64,000 nucleotides of DNA from Tolypothrix sp. FACHB-123 (GCF_014697075.1 NZ_JACJRE010000004.1:1-64000); one strand, 5' to 3'; counted from the stretch's first letter, positions 8,312-16,770 are shown. Numbers and translations: made by a program. The notes: generated by a model not told the origin, from the sequence alone.

Positions 8312-9981
8312 TTATTTTTGAGTACTGCGGTAAGTTTGATGAGGGTCATTAGGTTTTTCAGGAATTGTATATTCAAGCAAACCCTCATCAATTAAAGGTT
8401 TTAGATATTGATCTAATAAATATTTTCGCTGTCGTTTTAACATTGATTGTAATTCGCTGGATGAGCGAGGTTCTATCTTACACAACTCAAGAATTAAATT
8501 TTTGATTTCCTCTGGTTCGGTTCGTTTACCTATGTTCGCTAATCGTTCTTCTAGGGATTCTGTTTTGATCGGAGGAAATAATTCAAGAGTCAGCTGTTGA
8601 GGTGTAAATTTACTACTGTCCAGATTAGATTCTAGGGACTGTCCAGATAGGCTATCCGCCTCAAGTGTACTACTGTCCAGATTAGGGTTCGGGGACTGTC
8701 CAGATAAGCTATCCGCCTCAAGTGTACTACTGTCCAGATTAGGTTTTGGGAACTGTCCAGATAAGCTGTCCGGCTCAAGTGTACTACTGTCCAGATTAGG
8801 GTTCGGGGACTGTCCAGATAGGCTATGTGTTGTGTGACTGTCCAGATTAGACGTATCTACTTCTAATTGTTCTTGTGGTTGAAACTCAGGGTTCAGGGTA
8901 TAGCAAGTGGCTGATCCTTTGCCCTGTTGTTCAAGCAGTCCTGCATCTCGTAAGCGTCTCAAGTGTTGACTGGCAGTGAGAGTATCAACATCATTGGTGA
9001 CACGGTAAATTAAATTATTAATTATTCCCACTTGTTTTAAGACAACAAGTGCTTTGGCTTCATCATTACTTAATCCATAATTTTTGAATTGCGTTAGCCA
9101 TTCAATATCTTCTCCATCAAGAAGATGATGGGTAAAAAGAGTCAGATGAAAATAATCTCTATCTCGATTGGAAACAAACAAAGGTAGGGTCAAGTTCGCT
9201 TCCAGCATTTTCTCCAACATAACCCTACCACCAGATCCTTTTGTTTCCGCAAGATTTACTTCATGGAGAACTGCGGCAATTTTTTCGTTACGAGTTTTTG
9301 ACCCTGGTTGGTCAAATTCATCTGTGGGTTTGAGAGAATAACCAGGATTACGAATTTCTCAACGATCTGAGAAGCGAATAATCTGAACAGGACTCCGTTC
9401 CCGATAGTTACGGTGCATTACAGCGTTAACAATTGCTTCTCGGATAACTTTACGGGGAATTAGGGGTGTTTCTCTGCGGTGAATCCCGTTTTCTGCAAGA
9501 CCAAATGCTTTGGGCAGATCATTAAGAACAATAGTTCAATATCTCTTTCAGTGCATTTTTGATCAGTTGAAGCAATGCGCCTAAATGCACCTTGGGGAAG
9601 TCCCCTTTTTGTAATATAGACAGGTTTTTCTGATGGTTGGACTTCGGGAATAAAAGCAACTATTACGATTTTTCCGTCTTTGGTGGCAGTTTCTATTTGG
9701 GGACGAATAGTGATGTTAAAGTTTTCTCGGCATTGGGTAGCTAAGTCACGTTGTATTTTGTCGGGATCTGCTATTCCTTCAATTTCATAATTGTTGGTAT
9801 CACTTTCTTCTGATGATTTGATACCGAGTATAAGATAGCCCCCTCCTAGACTGGGTTCATTAGAAAATGCACTAATAGTCTCCCAGCAAGTTTTACCAAC
9901 TTCTGAGCCTTTTTTTGCTTCTATTTCTACGCCTTCGTCTTCGGTAATGAGGAGTTCCCAGAGTTCATCAAAGTTTAGCAT
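8312..9981 (-). pseudogene. Broken Schlafen/AlbA_2-type ATP-binding protein gene
   Basis: Two frames and the DNA between them form one gene. The 5' part (9981 to about 9525) encodes the AlbA_2 domain (VEIEAKKGSE..., GGYLILGIKSS...). A one-base loss near 9521-9525 (CATTAAG where CATTTAAG is expected) shifts the frame. The next segment encodes the family's REAIVNAVMHRNYRERSP block. A TGA at 9361-9359 then interrupts FSDR...EIRNPGYSL. The 3' part (8312-9220) carries a winged-helix region and a 20-residue repeat. It sits 2 bases after hsdS. Such proteins occur in type I RM operons as accessory genes. With two lesions it is almost certainly non-functional, although fragments could be expressed. 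Confidence 0.85.
8620..8850 (-). repeat. 60-bp tandem repeat encoding SLSGQ...LDSS units
   Basis: Four to five copies of a ~60-base unit (core CTGTCCAGATTAGG...GACTGTCCAGATA) encode about 20 residues with the pattern LSGQ-x-x-x-x-NLDSS. The units are nearly identical, implying recent expansion. They form a linker between the two winged-helix parts of the broken Schlafen-like gene. Confidence 0.8.
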
Positions 9982-9983
9982 TT

Positions 9984-11306
9984 TTATTCATCTCTTCCCT
10001 GCATTTCGAGATTGAGAGCGGAAAGGTTTAGGTCATCCGCTCGGATTTGGGCGGTCATGAGTTGCTGGAGGAGAGTAAGGAAGAGATTCTTAAAAATTTT
10101 TACACGATCCTGATAAATAGCTATTTTCTGACTTAATTGGGTAGTTATGCTAACTAACTCGCTCTGAACACATAAGTCGGGTAATGGAAAGAGTAAATTT
10201 TTCACATCACCTTGATTAATACTTGCCTGTGCTACTGCTCTCTTAGCACTTCCAATAATTTGAACTTTGATACTACTGCTATTCAGTATGTAGAAAGCAA
10301 ATTTAGGTAGAATCATTGATTCATTCACACGAAAGCGCATCATGTTAGATTCAAAGACCATCGGTTCTTGCAGTTCACCGATTAATGCAGTCTTTCCTAA
10401 ATGAGATAAACTATTAACTCTATTTAGAACAATATCATTTTTTACTAATCCATACTTTTCCTTATCATTATTATCAGTATTCAATCGATTTGCTGCATTA
10501 TCGACGATATCGCCATCGTTACTAAAGTCATCTATCCTAAGAACAAGAGTTCCTGAACCATACTCAGATTGGTGTTTATAAAGACCATTATTTGGACCAA
10601 AAGAAATCAAATCGCCCAATGGAACAATTTTCCAACTCTCAGGAATAAGACCTATTTTTGTCATCTTTTGTTGTTCACCACGAGTTCCCTCTGTAAATAG
10701 TTTATGCATGAGGGATTTTTTCAGTTCAGTGGAGAGAGTGATTAGCTTTTCTTGTTGTGTGATTGCATCCTGGACTATCGACAACACTACCGATATTTTT
10801 TGCTGTTCTTCCAAAGGGGGGAGGAGCGTAGGTAATGAATTTACAGCACTTTTATTAAACTTGGCATTAATAGCGTAGCTATGAGCTTTTATAAAGTATT
10901 TAGATTCACGCAACCAATATAAATAGTAATAAAGAAATTTGCCATTAATAATACTTTTATTAGGACGTATTCTAAGAATAAATGATGAATGTGTATATTC
11001 GCCATCTATATCAAAATATGCAGTCTTGCCTACATGCTCCTGACTTCCACTACGCCAATTAAAGAGGATATCGCCTTTTATCAATAAAGTTTTGCGATGG
11101 CTTGCTGTTTTGATTTCAAAATAACTCTGCTTCTCAAAAATTAGTTTCCCATCAAGAGAAATATTTTTGTTGGTAATTATCTTTGTGCCAATAGGTTCAG
11201 TATTATTAGCTACTGATGCTTGAATACCATATATAACCTCACCAGTAGTTTGCAACTCAACAATATTCCAATCTTCGGGAATATTTTTAACTGGGGAAAA
11301 ATTCAT
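9984..11306 (-). CDS. hsdS: Type I restriction-modification specificity subunit S (HsdS)
   Basis: HsdS recognises the bipartite DNA target for both methylation and cleavage. The 440 residues have the expected duplicated layout: target-recognition domain 1 starting IPEDWNIVELQTTGEV, a central conserved helix beginning LPPLEEQQKISVVLS near residue 160, then TRD2 starting IPESWKIVPLGDLISF near 220 and a second helical spacer. The gene is intact. It lies 53 bases downstream of hsdM on the same strand and is followed after 2 bases by the broken AlbA_2 gene. The target sequence cannot be read from the protein. Confidence 0.96.
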   Translation of the reverse strand: MNFSPVKNIPEDWNIVELQTTGEVIYGIQASVANNTEPIGTKIITNKNISLDGKLIFEKQSYFEIKTASHRKTLLIKGDILFNWRSGSQEHVGKTAYFDIDGEYTHSSFILRIRPNKSIINGKFLYYYLYWLRESKYFIKAHSYAINAKFNKSAVNSLPTLLPPLEEQQKISVVLSIVQDAITQQEKLITLSTELKKSLMHKLFTEGTRGEQQKMTKIGLIPESWKIVPLGDLISFGPNNGLYKHQSEYGSGTLVLRIDDFSNDGDIVDNAANRLNTDNNDKEKYGLVKNDIVLNRVNSLSHLGKTALIGELQEPMVFESNMMRFRVNESMILPKFAFYILNSSSIKVQIIGSAKRAVAQASINQGDVKNLLFPLPDLCVQSELVSITTQLSQKIAIYQDRVKIFKNLFLTLLQQLMTAQIRADDLNLSALNLEMQGRDE

Positions 11307-11359
11307 CTAAATATTCCTTTTTAACATGGTATTTGCTATGCGAAAGCAAATGAAATAAT

Positions 11360-12910
11360 CTACTTAAACCGCTCCAGAACATTTTTTAATGCCTCATTGG
11401 TCACCTCTGCTTCCTTCTCCAAAACATCCAACTCCTCCAAAATTTCGGCAATTGGTCGAAACTCATCCGTTTCCGCCACATGAATATAACGAGATGGCGA
11501 AATATTATAATCATTACGGGCAATGTCATCCTTAGAGACAATGCAACTAAACTTATCTTCCTCGCACCAACTTACAAAGGTGCTGGCAATGTGCTCAATT
11601 CCCTCATCAGGAATGTAGTTCTTCGGATCGCCCTTGGCAAATACTAAACTGGCATTGATCAAAAATAGCTTACCTTGCCGTTCTTTGGGTTTGGCATGAT
11701 TCAAAAACAAGAGAATCCCTGGTGCAGAGGTGTTGTAAAACAGGTTTTCTGGTAAATAAATCACCCCTTCAATTAAATCCTGCTCCACAAACCAACGCCG
11801 TACATCCTTCTCTTTATTCTTATTGGCACTACCAGAACCCCGTGACACTGCACCTGTATCTAAAACGATCGCCGCCTTTCCTGTTTTATCTAAAGATGCC
11901 GAAATATGCTGTACCCAACCCCAATCAGCCGATGAACCTGGATAACCTGCTCCCTTGGGGAATCGTCCCAATTCATCCCCGTCATAATCCTTTTCTGCAA
12001 ACCATTTTTGATTCCACATGGGATTAGCTACAACTCGGTCAAACTGAGCTAATTTCCCCGCTTGCATGAATTTGGGATGGCGAAATGTATCCCCGATTTC
12101 GATTTTCCCCTCCATATCGTGAATAATCATGTTCATGTTTGCCATTGCCCAAGTATTCCCTGTGTATTCTTGCCCATACAATTGCAACGGCGCAAATTTT
12201 GCTGTTGAACCTTGGGATTCTTGCAATACCAACTGACACTTAATCAATAAACCCGCCGATCCACAACAGGGGTCATAAATCGTCATCCCAGGTTCTGGCT
12301 GCATAATCTTCGCCATGATTAGCCCTACTTCCTTTGGAGTATAAAATTCCCCTGCTGACTGTCCCGAACCCTCAGCAAACTTACGAATCAAATACTCATA
12401 ACTGCGCCCAATGATATCCGGCTCTACATCCTTTAACCCCAGACGCTTTTCCGAAATTTTTTCAATCAGGTTCGAGAGGCGATCATCATCAAGGTCACGC
12501 TGTCCATGAGTTGTTGCATTAAAATCAATGCGATTAATAATCCCATTCAATAAAGGATTAGCTTTAGCAATTTCTCGTAAATAGTCTGTTAAAGTCTCCC
12601 CAATCTTGTCTGAAAGCTTGCGAATTACTGACCAAACCGGATCATCAGGATTCTGTGGTTGTAGTGGCAAATAAAACCGCACTAAATTATGATCCATTGC
12701 CACCAACTTAAACGCCTTGGCACGAGAGCCTACTTTCTCAGCAATCCGATTTAACTCATCATCGAACACATCACACAGTCGTTTAGTAAAAATCAACGGC
12801 AGAATAAAATCCTTATACTTAGCTGCTTCCTGCGCTCCGCGAATACTACAAGCTGCATCCCATATCCAGTTTTCCAGGGACTTATCCCCATTACCATTAC
12901 GTTCAACCAT
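11360..12910 (-). CDS. hsdM: Type I restriction-modification methyltransferase subunit M (HsdM)
   Basis: HsdM is the N6-adenine methyltransferase of the type I complex. The 516 residues contain the HsdM N-terminal helical domain, EFYTPKEVGLIM near residue 187, the SAM-binding motif YDPCCGSAGLL near 209, and catalytic motif IV as NPMW (in VVANPMWNQKWF near 296) rather than the more common NPPF/Y, a variant I recall in this subfamily. An AGGAG lies 15 bases upstream and overlaps the stop region of cvkR, so the RM operon is probably cotranscribed with the CAST repressor. Confidence 0.96.
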   Translation of the reverse strand: MVERNGNGDKSLENWIWDAACSIRGAQEAAKYKDFILPLIFTKRLCDVFDDELNRIAEKVGSRAKAFKLVAMDHNLVRFYLPLQPQNPDDPVWSVIRKLSDKIGETLTDYLREIAKANPLLNGIINRIDFNATTHGQRDLDDDRLSNLIEKISEKRLGLKDVEPDIIGRSYEYLIRKFAEGSGQSAGEFYTPKEVGLIMAKIMQPEPGMTIYDPCCGSAGLLIKCQLVLQESQGSTAKFAPLQLYGQEYTGNTWAMANMNMIIHDMEGKIEIGDTFRHPKFMQAGKLAQFDRVVANPMWNQKWFAEKDYDGDELGRFPKGAGYPGSSADWGWVQHISASLDKTGKAAIVLDTGAVSRGSGSANKNKEKDVRRWFVEQDLIEGVIYLPENLFYNTSAPGILLFLNHAKPKERQGKLFLINASLVFAKGDPKNYIPDEGIEHIASTFVSWCEEDKFSCIVSKDDIARNDYNISPSRYIHVAETDEFRPIAEILEELDVLEKEAEVTNEALKNVLERFK

Positions 12911-12929
12911 CTATATTCTCGTAGCTCCT

Positions 12930-13358
12930 TTAAGCTTTTAATTTTTGCTGTAGTTGCTGATAAATCTCATCCAACCACACTGGAAACACAGGCTTACCTT
13001 TATCTAAGGATGCGATCGCCTTTGTTCTGTCATACTCCTTAAGCTCAAGCGATCGCTCCTGTGCTTCTGGCAATAACATAAAACGTCTACCTGTACCTGA
13101 ACTAAACAACTCTGGTTCTTCGTCTTTTAGCGTTTTCAAGGTTTCGCAAGCAATATCAAAACTCAAACCTACAGACAGCCAATATACCATAGCTGCCAAT
13201 TCTACTAAATTAGTTTTTGAGTAATAAATACTACGCCCTGTACCCGTATCACTAATGACAGGAACAACTACTCCTTTTTCCCGCCAATACTGGAGTTGAC
13301 GGAGCGTGCAACCTGTGATTTTAGATGCTTCCTTACTTGTAAAAAATGTCTCCTGCAT
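12930..13358 (-). CDS. cvkR: MerR-type repressor of V-K CAST (CvkR-like)
   Basis: The start is taken at the ATG at 13358 (MQETFFTSKEASKITG), giving 142 residues; the longer frame reaches into cas12k and is implausible. Residues about 8-30 form a MerR winged helix-turn-helix (EASKITGCTLRQLQYWREKG). The gene is divergent from cas12k, 69 bases apart, exactly the arrangement of CvkR, the described MerR-type repressor of V-K CASTs in Anabaena. It is expected to repress cas12k and the transposase genes. Its TAA stop merges with the AGGAG of hsdM, so it also heads the restriction operon. Confidence 0.9.
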   Translation of the reverse strand: MQETFFTSKEASKITGCTLRQLQYWREKGVVVPVISDTGTGRSIYYSKTNLVELAAMVYWLSVGLSFDIACETLKTLKDEEPELFSSGTGRRFMLLPEAQERSLELKEYDRTKAIASLDKGKPVFPVWLDEIYQQLQQKLKA

Positions 13359-13427
13359 AGATTCCCATTTTACAGAAGACTTGTGTAATACAAATATGTT
13401 AGTATTGAACAAAATTGTTTTAAAATT
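13359..13427. promoter_or_regulatory. cvkR/cas12k divergent promoter and presumed operator
   Basis: The 69-base AT-rich gap between the two start codons must hold both promoters. An imperfect dyad, TTGTGTAATACAA (13381-13393), lies near its middle and is a candidate CvkR operator. The assignment rests on gene layout and the known role of CvkR, not on a matched consensus. Confidence 0.5.
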
Positions 13428-15341
13428 ATGAGCCAAATCACTATTCAGTGTCGTCTTGTAGCTTCTGAGCCAACACGTCATCAACTATGGAAGTTGATGG
13501 CTCAGTTAAATACGCCACTGATTAATGAATTATTGGTTCAAGTAGCTCAACATCCTGAGTTTGAAACTTGGCGACAAAAGGGCAAACACCCAAAGGGTAT
13601 TGTCAAAGAACTATGTCAGCCTTTGAAAACTGACCCTCGGTTCATCGGTCAACCAGGGCGATTTTACACAAGTGCGATCGCCACAGTAAATTACATCTAC
13701 AAATCTTGGTTTGCATTGATGAAGCGATCGCAGTTCCAACTAGAAGGCAAAATTCGCTGGTGGGAAATGCTCAAAAGTGATGCCGAATTAGTAGAAGTTA
13801 GTGGACTTACTTTAGAAAGTCTTCGTACTAAAGCTACTGAAATACTGGTTCAATTTGCCCCCCAACCAGATAAAGTTGAGGTACAACGAGCGAAAGGAAA
13901 GAAACGTAAGAAAACCAAAAAATCAAAAGCCTCAGATAGCGATCGCAGTATCTCTAAAACTTTGTTTGAGAATTACTGGGATACAGAAGACATCGTGACT
14001 CGTTGTGCAATTAGCTATTTGCTCAAAAATGGTTGCAAAATCAATTATAAAGACGAAGACGCTGAGAAATTTGCTAACCGCCGCCGTAAACTTGAGATTC
14101 AAATTAAACGTCTGAGAGAACAATTAGAGGCACGAATTCCTAAAGGTCGAGATTTGACTAATAGCAAATGGTTAGAAACTCTTGTGCTTGCCACTGATAA
14201 CGTTCCTGAAAGTGAAGAAGAGGCGAAATCTTGGCAAGACAGCCTTTTAAAAAAATCTAGCAAAGTACCTTTTCCAGTCGCTTATGAAACCAACGAAGAC
14301 ATAACTTGGTTGAAAAACCAGCATGGACGTATATGTGTGAAATTCAATGGTTTGGGTAAGCGTACTTTTCAAGTCTACTGTGATTCTCGCTATCTCCACT
14401 GGTTTCAACGCTTTTTAGAAGACCAGCAAATCAAACGGAACAGCAAAGACCAACACTCTAGCAGCCTATTCACTCTCCGTAGTGGACGTATTGCTTGGCA
14501 AGAAGGGGAAGGTAAAGGTGATCCTTGGAAAGTTAACCACTTAATCCTTTACTGTTCTGTAGATACTCGCTTGTGGACGGCTGAAGGAACAAACCTTGTT
14601 AGAGAAGAGAAAGCAGAAGAAATTGCTAAAACTATCACCAAGACAAAAGCCAAAGGTAAACTCAACGATCAACAACTTGCTCATATAAAACGGAAAAACT
14701 CCTCTCTAACCAGAATTAATAACTCCTTTCCCCGCCCTAGCAAGCCCCTATATCAAGGTCAATCTCATATTCTTGTTGCAGTTAGCCTTGGTTTAGAGAA
14801 ACCTGCAACAGTAGCAGTAGTTGATGGCTCTACAAGTAAAGTCATTACCTACCGCAGTATTAAACAGCTACTGGGCGATAATTTCAAATTACTAAACCAA
14901 CAGAGACAACAGAAACATTCATTATCCCACCAACGCCAAATAGCTCAAACGCTTGCTGCACCAAATCAAATAGGAGAATCAGAATTAGGGCAGTATGTAG
15001 ACAGATTACTAGCTAAAGAGATTGTGGCGATCACCCAAACATATAAAGCTGGCAGTATCGTCCTTCCTAAATTGGGCGATATGCGAGAACAGGTGCAAAG
15101 TGAGATTCAAGCCAAAGCTGAACAGAAATCAGACTTAATAGAAGTTCAACAAAAATATGCCAAACAGTACCGAGTTAGCGTCCATCAGTGGAGCTATAGT
15201 CGATTAATGGCAAATATCCAAAGTCAGGCGGCTAAAGCTGGAATTGTCATAGAGGAGTCAAAACAGCCGATTAGAGGTAGTCCGCAAGAGAAGGCGAAAG
15301 AATTAGCGATCGCAGCTTACCATTCCCGCCAAAAAACCTGA
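13428..15341 (+). CDS. cas12k: Cas12k, nuclease-inactive CRISPR effector of V-K CAST
   Basis: Cas12k binds tracrRNA-crRNA and a target next to a GTN PAM, and recruits TniQ/TnsC for insertion downstream. The 637 residues are essentially full length (Scytonema hofmanni protein about 639) and follow it throughout: MSQITIQCRLVASEPTRHQL at the start, NGCKINYKDEDAEKFANRRR near residue 205, YQGQSHILVAVSLGLEKPAT near 440, and KQPIRGSP near 612. The RuvC-like region lacks an intact catalytic triad, as expected for this effector. The gene is undamaged and is followed by the tracrRNA 35 bases later. Confidence 0.98.
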   Translation: MSQITIQCRLVASEPTRHQLWKLMAQLNTPLINELLVQVAQHPEFETWRQKGKHPKGIVKELCQPLKTDPRFIGQPGRFYTSAIATVNYIYKSWFALMKRSQFQLEGKIRWWEMLKSDAELVEVSGLTLESLRTKATEILVQFAPQPDKVEVQRAKGKKRKKTKKSKASDSDRSISKTLFENYWDTEDIVTRCAISYLLKNGCKINYKDEDAEKFANRRRKLEIQIKRLREQLEARIPKGRDLTNSKWLETLVLATDNVPESEEEAKSWQDSLLKKSSKVPFPVAYETNEDITWLKNQHGRICVKFNGLGKRTFQVYCDSRYLHWFQRFLEDQQIKRNSKDQHSSSLFTLRSGRIAWQEGEGKGDPWKVNHLILYCSVDTRLWTAEGTNLVREEKAEEIAKTITKTKAKGKLNDQQLAHIKRKNSSLTRINNSFPRPSKPLYQGQSHILVAVSLGLEKPATVAVVDGSTSKVITYRSIKQLLGDNFKLLNQQRQQKHSLSHQRQIAQTLAAPNQIGESELGQYVDRLLAKEIVAITQTYKAGSIVLPKLGDMREQVQSEIQAKAEQKSDLIEVQQKYAKQYRVSVHQWSYSRLMANIQSQAAKAGIVIEESKQPIRGSPQEKAKELAIAAYHSRQKT

Positions 15342-15376
15342 TTGACAAAACACTGAACCTTGAAAATAGAATAAGT

Positions 15377-15600
15377 ATTAATAAATAGCGCCGCAGTTCA
15401 TGCTTGTATAAAGCCGCTGTACTGTGTAAATGCGGGTTAGTTTGACTGCTGCCAAACAGTCTTGCTTTCTGACCCTGGTAGCTGCCCACCTTGATGCTGC
15501 TATCCTTTACGGATAGGATAAGGTGCGCCCCCAGTAATAGAGGTGCGGGTTTACCGCAGTGGTGGCTACTGAATCACCTCCGATCAAGGAGGAACCCACC
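15377..15600 (+). ncRNA. tracrRNA of the V-K CAST
   Basis: Bases from ATTAATAAATAGCGCCGCAG to GGAGGAACCCACC follow the V-K tracrRNA closely, including GGGTTAGTTTGACTG, TCTTGCTTTCTGACCCTGG, TAGCTGC(C)CACCTTGATGCTG, and the hairpin GAATCACCTCCGATCAAGGAGG. The 3' anti-repeat is AACCCACC (15593-15600), followed by TTAATTATTTTTTT, a T-rich terminator-like tail. The exact 5' end is estimated by similarity. Confidence 0.92.
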
Positions 15601-15644
15601 TTAATTATTTTTTTGACGCATCGAAGCGGGGTCAATTTCCCTGG

Positions 15645-15751
15645 AGATCTGCCAAAACTTCAAAGCGCCTATTGATTAAGGCTTGTAGCTTTTATGGTGT
15701 CAAGTAATTTACTTTTTTAAGTGTTAAGTGACAGGCAACTTTGGCAGATCT
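15645..15751. repeat. 12-bp perfect inverted repeat between tracrRNA and array
   Basis: AGATCTGCCAAA (15645-15656) and TTTGGCAGATCT (15740-15751) are exact inverted copies 83 bases apart. They bracket the leader side of the CRISPR array. Flanking GCGCC/GGCGC pieces extend the resemblance. Confidence 0.75.
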
Positions 15752-15801
15752 GACAAAATGCTTTTGGAAGTCGTTGCTAGTGAAGGATTTGAGGCGCTGA
15801 A

Positions 15802-16200
15802 GTTTCAATACCCCTCACAGCTTGAGGCGGGTTGAAAGGTAGTAAACGCAGATTTTGGTTTATTCGCTCCTCCTACGTTTCAATACCCCTCACAGCTTGA
15901 GGCGGGTTGAAAGTACGCTGCTAGCTACCCCCACCTTTTTTCTCAAAAGTTTCAATACCCCTCACAGCTTGAGGCGGGTTGAAAGCTTGAAAATCATAAA
16001 TATCAGTAGCTTTCTTTAAGTTTCAATACCCCTCACAGCTTGAGGCGGGTTGAAAGCCTTTTTTATTAACTTTGGCTGGCTTAAAGCAAGTTTCAATACC
16101 CCTCACAGCTTGAGGCGGGTTGAAAGATGAGTTGTCCAAATTTATCTACTTTGATGAGGGAAAGTTTCAATACCCCTCACAGCTTGAGGCGAGTTGAGAT
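15802..16200 (+). CRISPR. V-K CRISPR array, 6 repeats and 5 spacers
   Basis: The repeat is 37 nt, starting GTTTCAATACCCCTCACAGC and ending GGCGGGTTGAAAG. Copies lie at 15802-15838, 15877-15913, 15949-15985, 16020-16056, 16090-16126 and 16164-16200. The last has a degenerate end (GGCGAGTTGAGAT). Spacers are 38, 35, 34, 33 and 37 nt. The array follows the tracrRNA on the same strand. No spacer obviously matches other DNA in this window. Confidence 0.97.
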
Positions 16201-16405
16201 CTGTGCGTATAGCGTTTTTGGGATGTTCGTCTAGATTTTCAATACTTTGCTTAAAGGTACGGTTGGCAGAAGATATTACAACAAGACACAGGCAATTTTT
16301 CAATTTCATCCAACCTTGTTGATAGAGCCAATAAAAATTTGGGATAGAAAGAAGATTTTAGGATTCCATCAATACTATTTGAAACCAACAAAAAAACACT
16401 TTTTA
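16201..16405. other. Spacer region between array and homing guide
   Basis: About 200 AT-rich bases with no gene. It separates the ordinary array from the isolated guide element, the usual layout of delocalised V-K guides. Confidence 0.6.
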
Positions 16406-16440
16406 GGTGGGTTGAAAGGATAGAGCAACAGATTCTTGAT
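16406..16440 (+). ncRNA. Delocalised homing crRNA targeting tRNA-Arg
   Basis: A shortened repeat, GGTGGGTTGAAAG (16406-16418), is followed by GATAGAGCAACAGATTC (16419-16435). Those 17 bases are identical to the sense strand of the adjacent tRNA-Arg gene (16691 down to 16675). Upstream of the protospacer the tRNA has AGTG (16695-16692), fitting the NGTN PAM. GGTGGGTT is fully complementary to the tracrRNA anti-repeat AACCCACC. This is the short guide V-K elements use to insert next to tRNA genes. Confidence 0.93.
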
Positions 16441-16546
16441 TTGGAGGGACTTACCTGTGTCTCTACTATTGACTAATCTTATCGGTGATTAATTGCTCTG
16501 CAAAAGCATATTGCTGCCATACTTTAGATATAGCAGTATAACCCTG

Positions 16547-16630
16547 TGACATTAATCTGTTAACAGTGACATCAATTTGTTAAAAATGACATTAATCTGT
16601 TAACAGTGACAAATAATTAGTTAATGTACA
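16547..16630. mobile_element. V-K CAST end, tRNA-proximal, with TnsB-type 20-bp repeats
   Basis: Four TGAC-initiated units start at 16547, 16567, 16587 and 16607 (units 1 and 3 are TGACATTAATCTGTTAACA). The element ends in TGTACA (16625-16630). Read from the outside inwards it is TGTACATTAACTAATTATTTGTCA, like known V-K ends. The junction 16630/16631 is 61 bp from the PAM in the tRNA, inside the 60-66 bp window of V-K insertion. AAAAA (16631-16635) may be one copy of the 5-bp target duplication. Confidence 0.88.
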
Positions 16631-16635
16631 AAAAA

Positions 16636-16708
16636 CGAGCGCGGAGGGATTTGAACCCCCGACCCACAGAACCGGAATCTGTTGCTCTATCCACTGAGCC
16701 ACGCGCCC
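16636..16708 (-). tRNA. tRNA-Arg (CCG)
   Basis: The minus strand folds as a 73-nt cloverleaf: acceptor GGGCGCG/CGCGCTC with discriminator G, D arm GCTC...GAGC, anticodon stem ACAGA/TCTGT with loop TTCCGGT (anticodon CCG, + strand 16673-16675), and T arm GGGGG TTCAAAT CCCTC. CCA is not encoded. It is the attachment target of the CAST, which ends 5 bases beyond the tRNA 3' end. Confidence 0.98.
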
Positions 16709-16734
16709 TCAATTTTTTGTATTATAGCACATTT

Positions 16735-16770
16735 TTCATAGGGCATGGGGCATTGGGCATTGGGTATTTA
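16735..16770. repeat. GGGCAT(T/G)GGGCATT intergenic short tandem repeat
   Basis: Runs of a 7-base unit (GGGCATT/GGGCATG) typical of Nostoc-type genomes. Related runs occur near 23596-23632, 28367-28395, 30408-30425 (reverse complement) and 38219-38262. Confidence 0.8.

Larger units (their letters stand above)
1..16630 (+). mobile_element. Type V-K CRISPR-associated transposon (partial)
   Basis: The element spans tnsC, tniQ, cargo, cvkR, cas12k, tracrRNA, array, homing guide and the tRNA-side end. tnsB and the far end would lie before base 1. Cargo comprises small regulators, a DUF1828-type pair and a type I RM operon. TnsC is truncated and one tniQ relic is present, so the element looks partly decayed although its guide half is intact. 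Confidence 0.92.

Noticed and set aside
13428-15341. cas12k as a TnpB/IS605 transposase gene
   Set aside because: Full-length agreement with Cas12k, adjacent tracrRNA, array and CvkR-like gene, and no IS605 ends.
16735-16770. Possible second CRISPR or iteron set
   Set aside because: Unit is only 7 bases with no spacers; it is a known type of dispersed short repeat.
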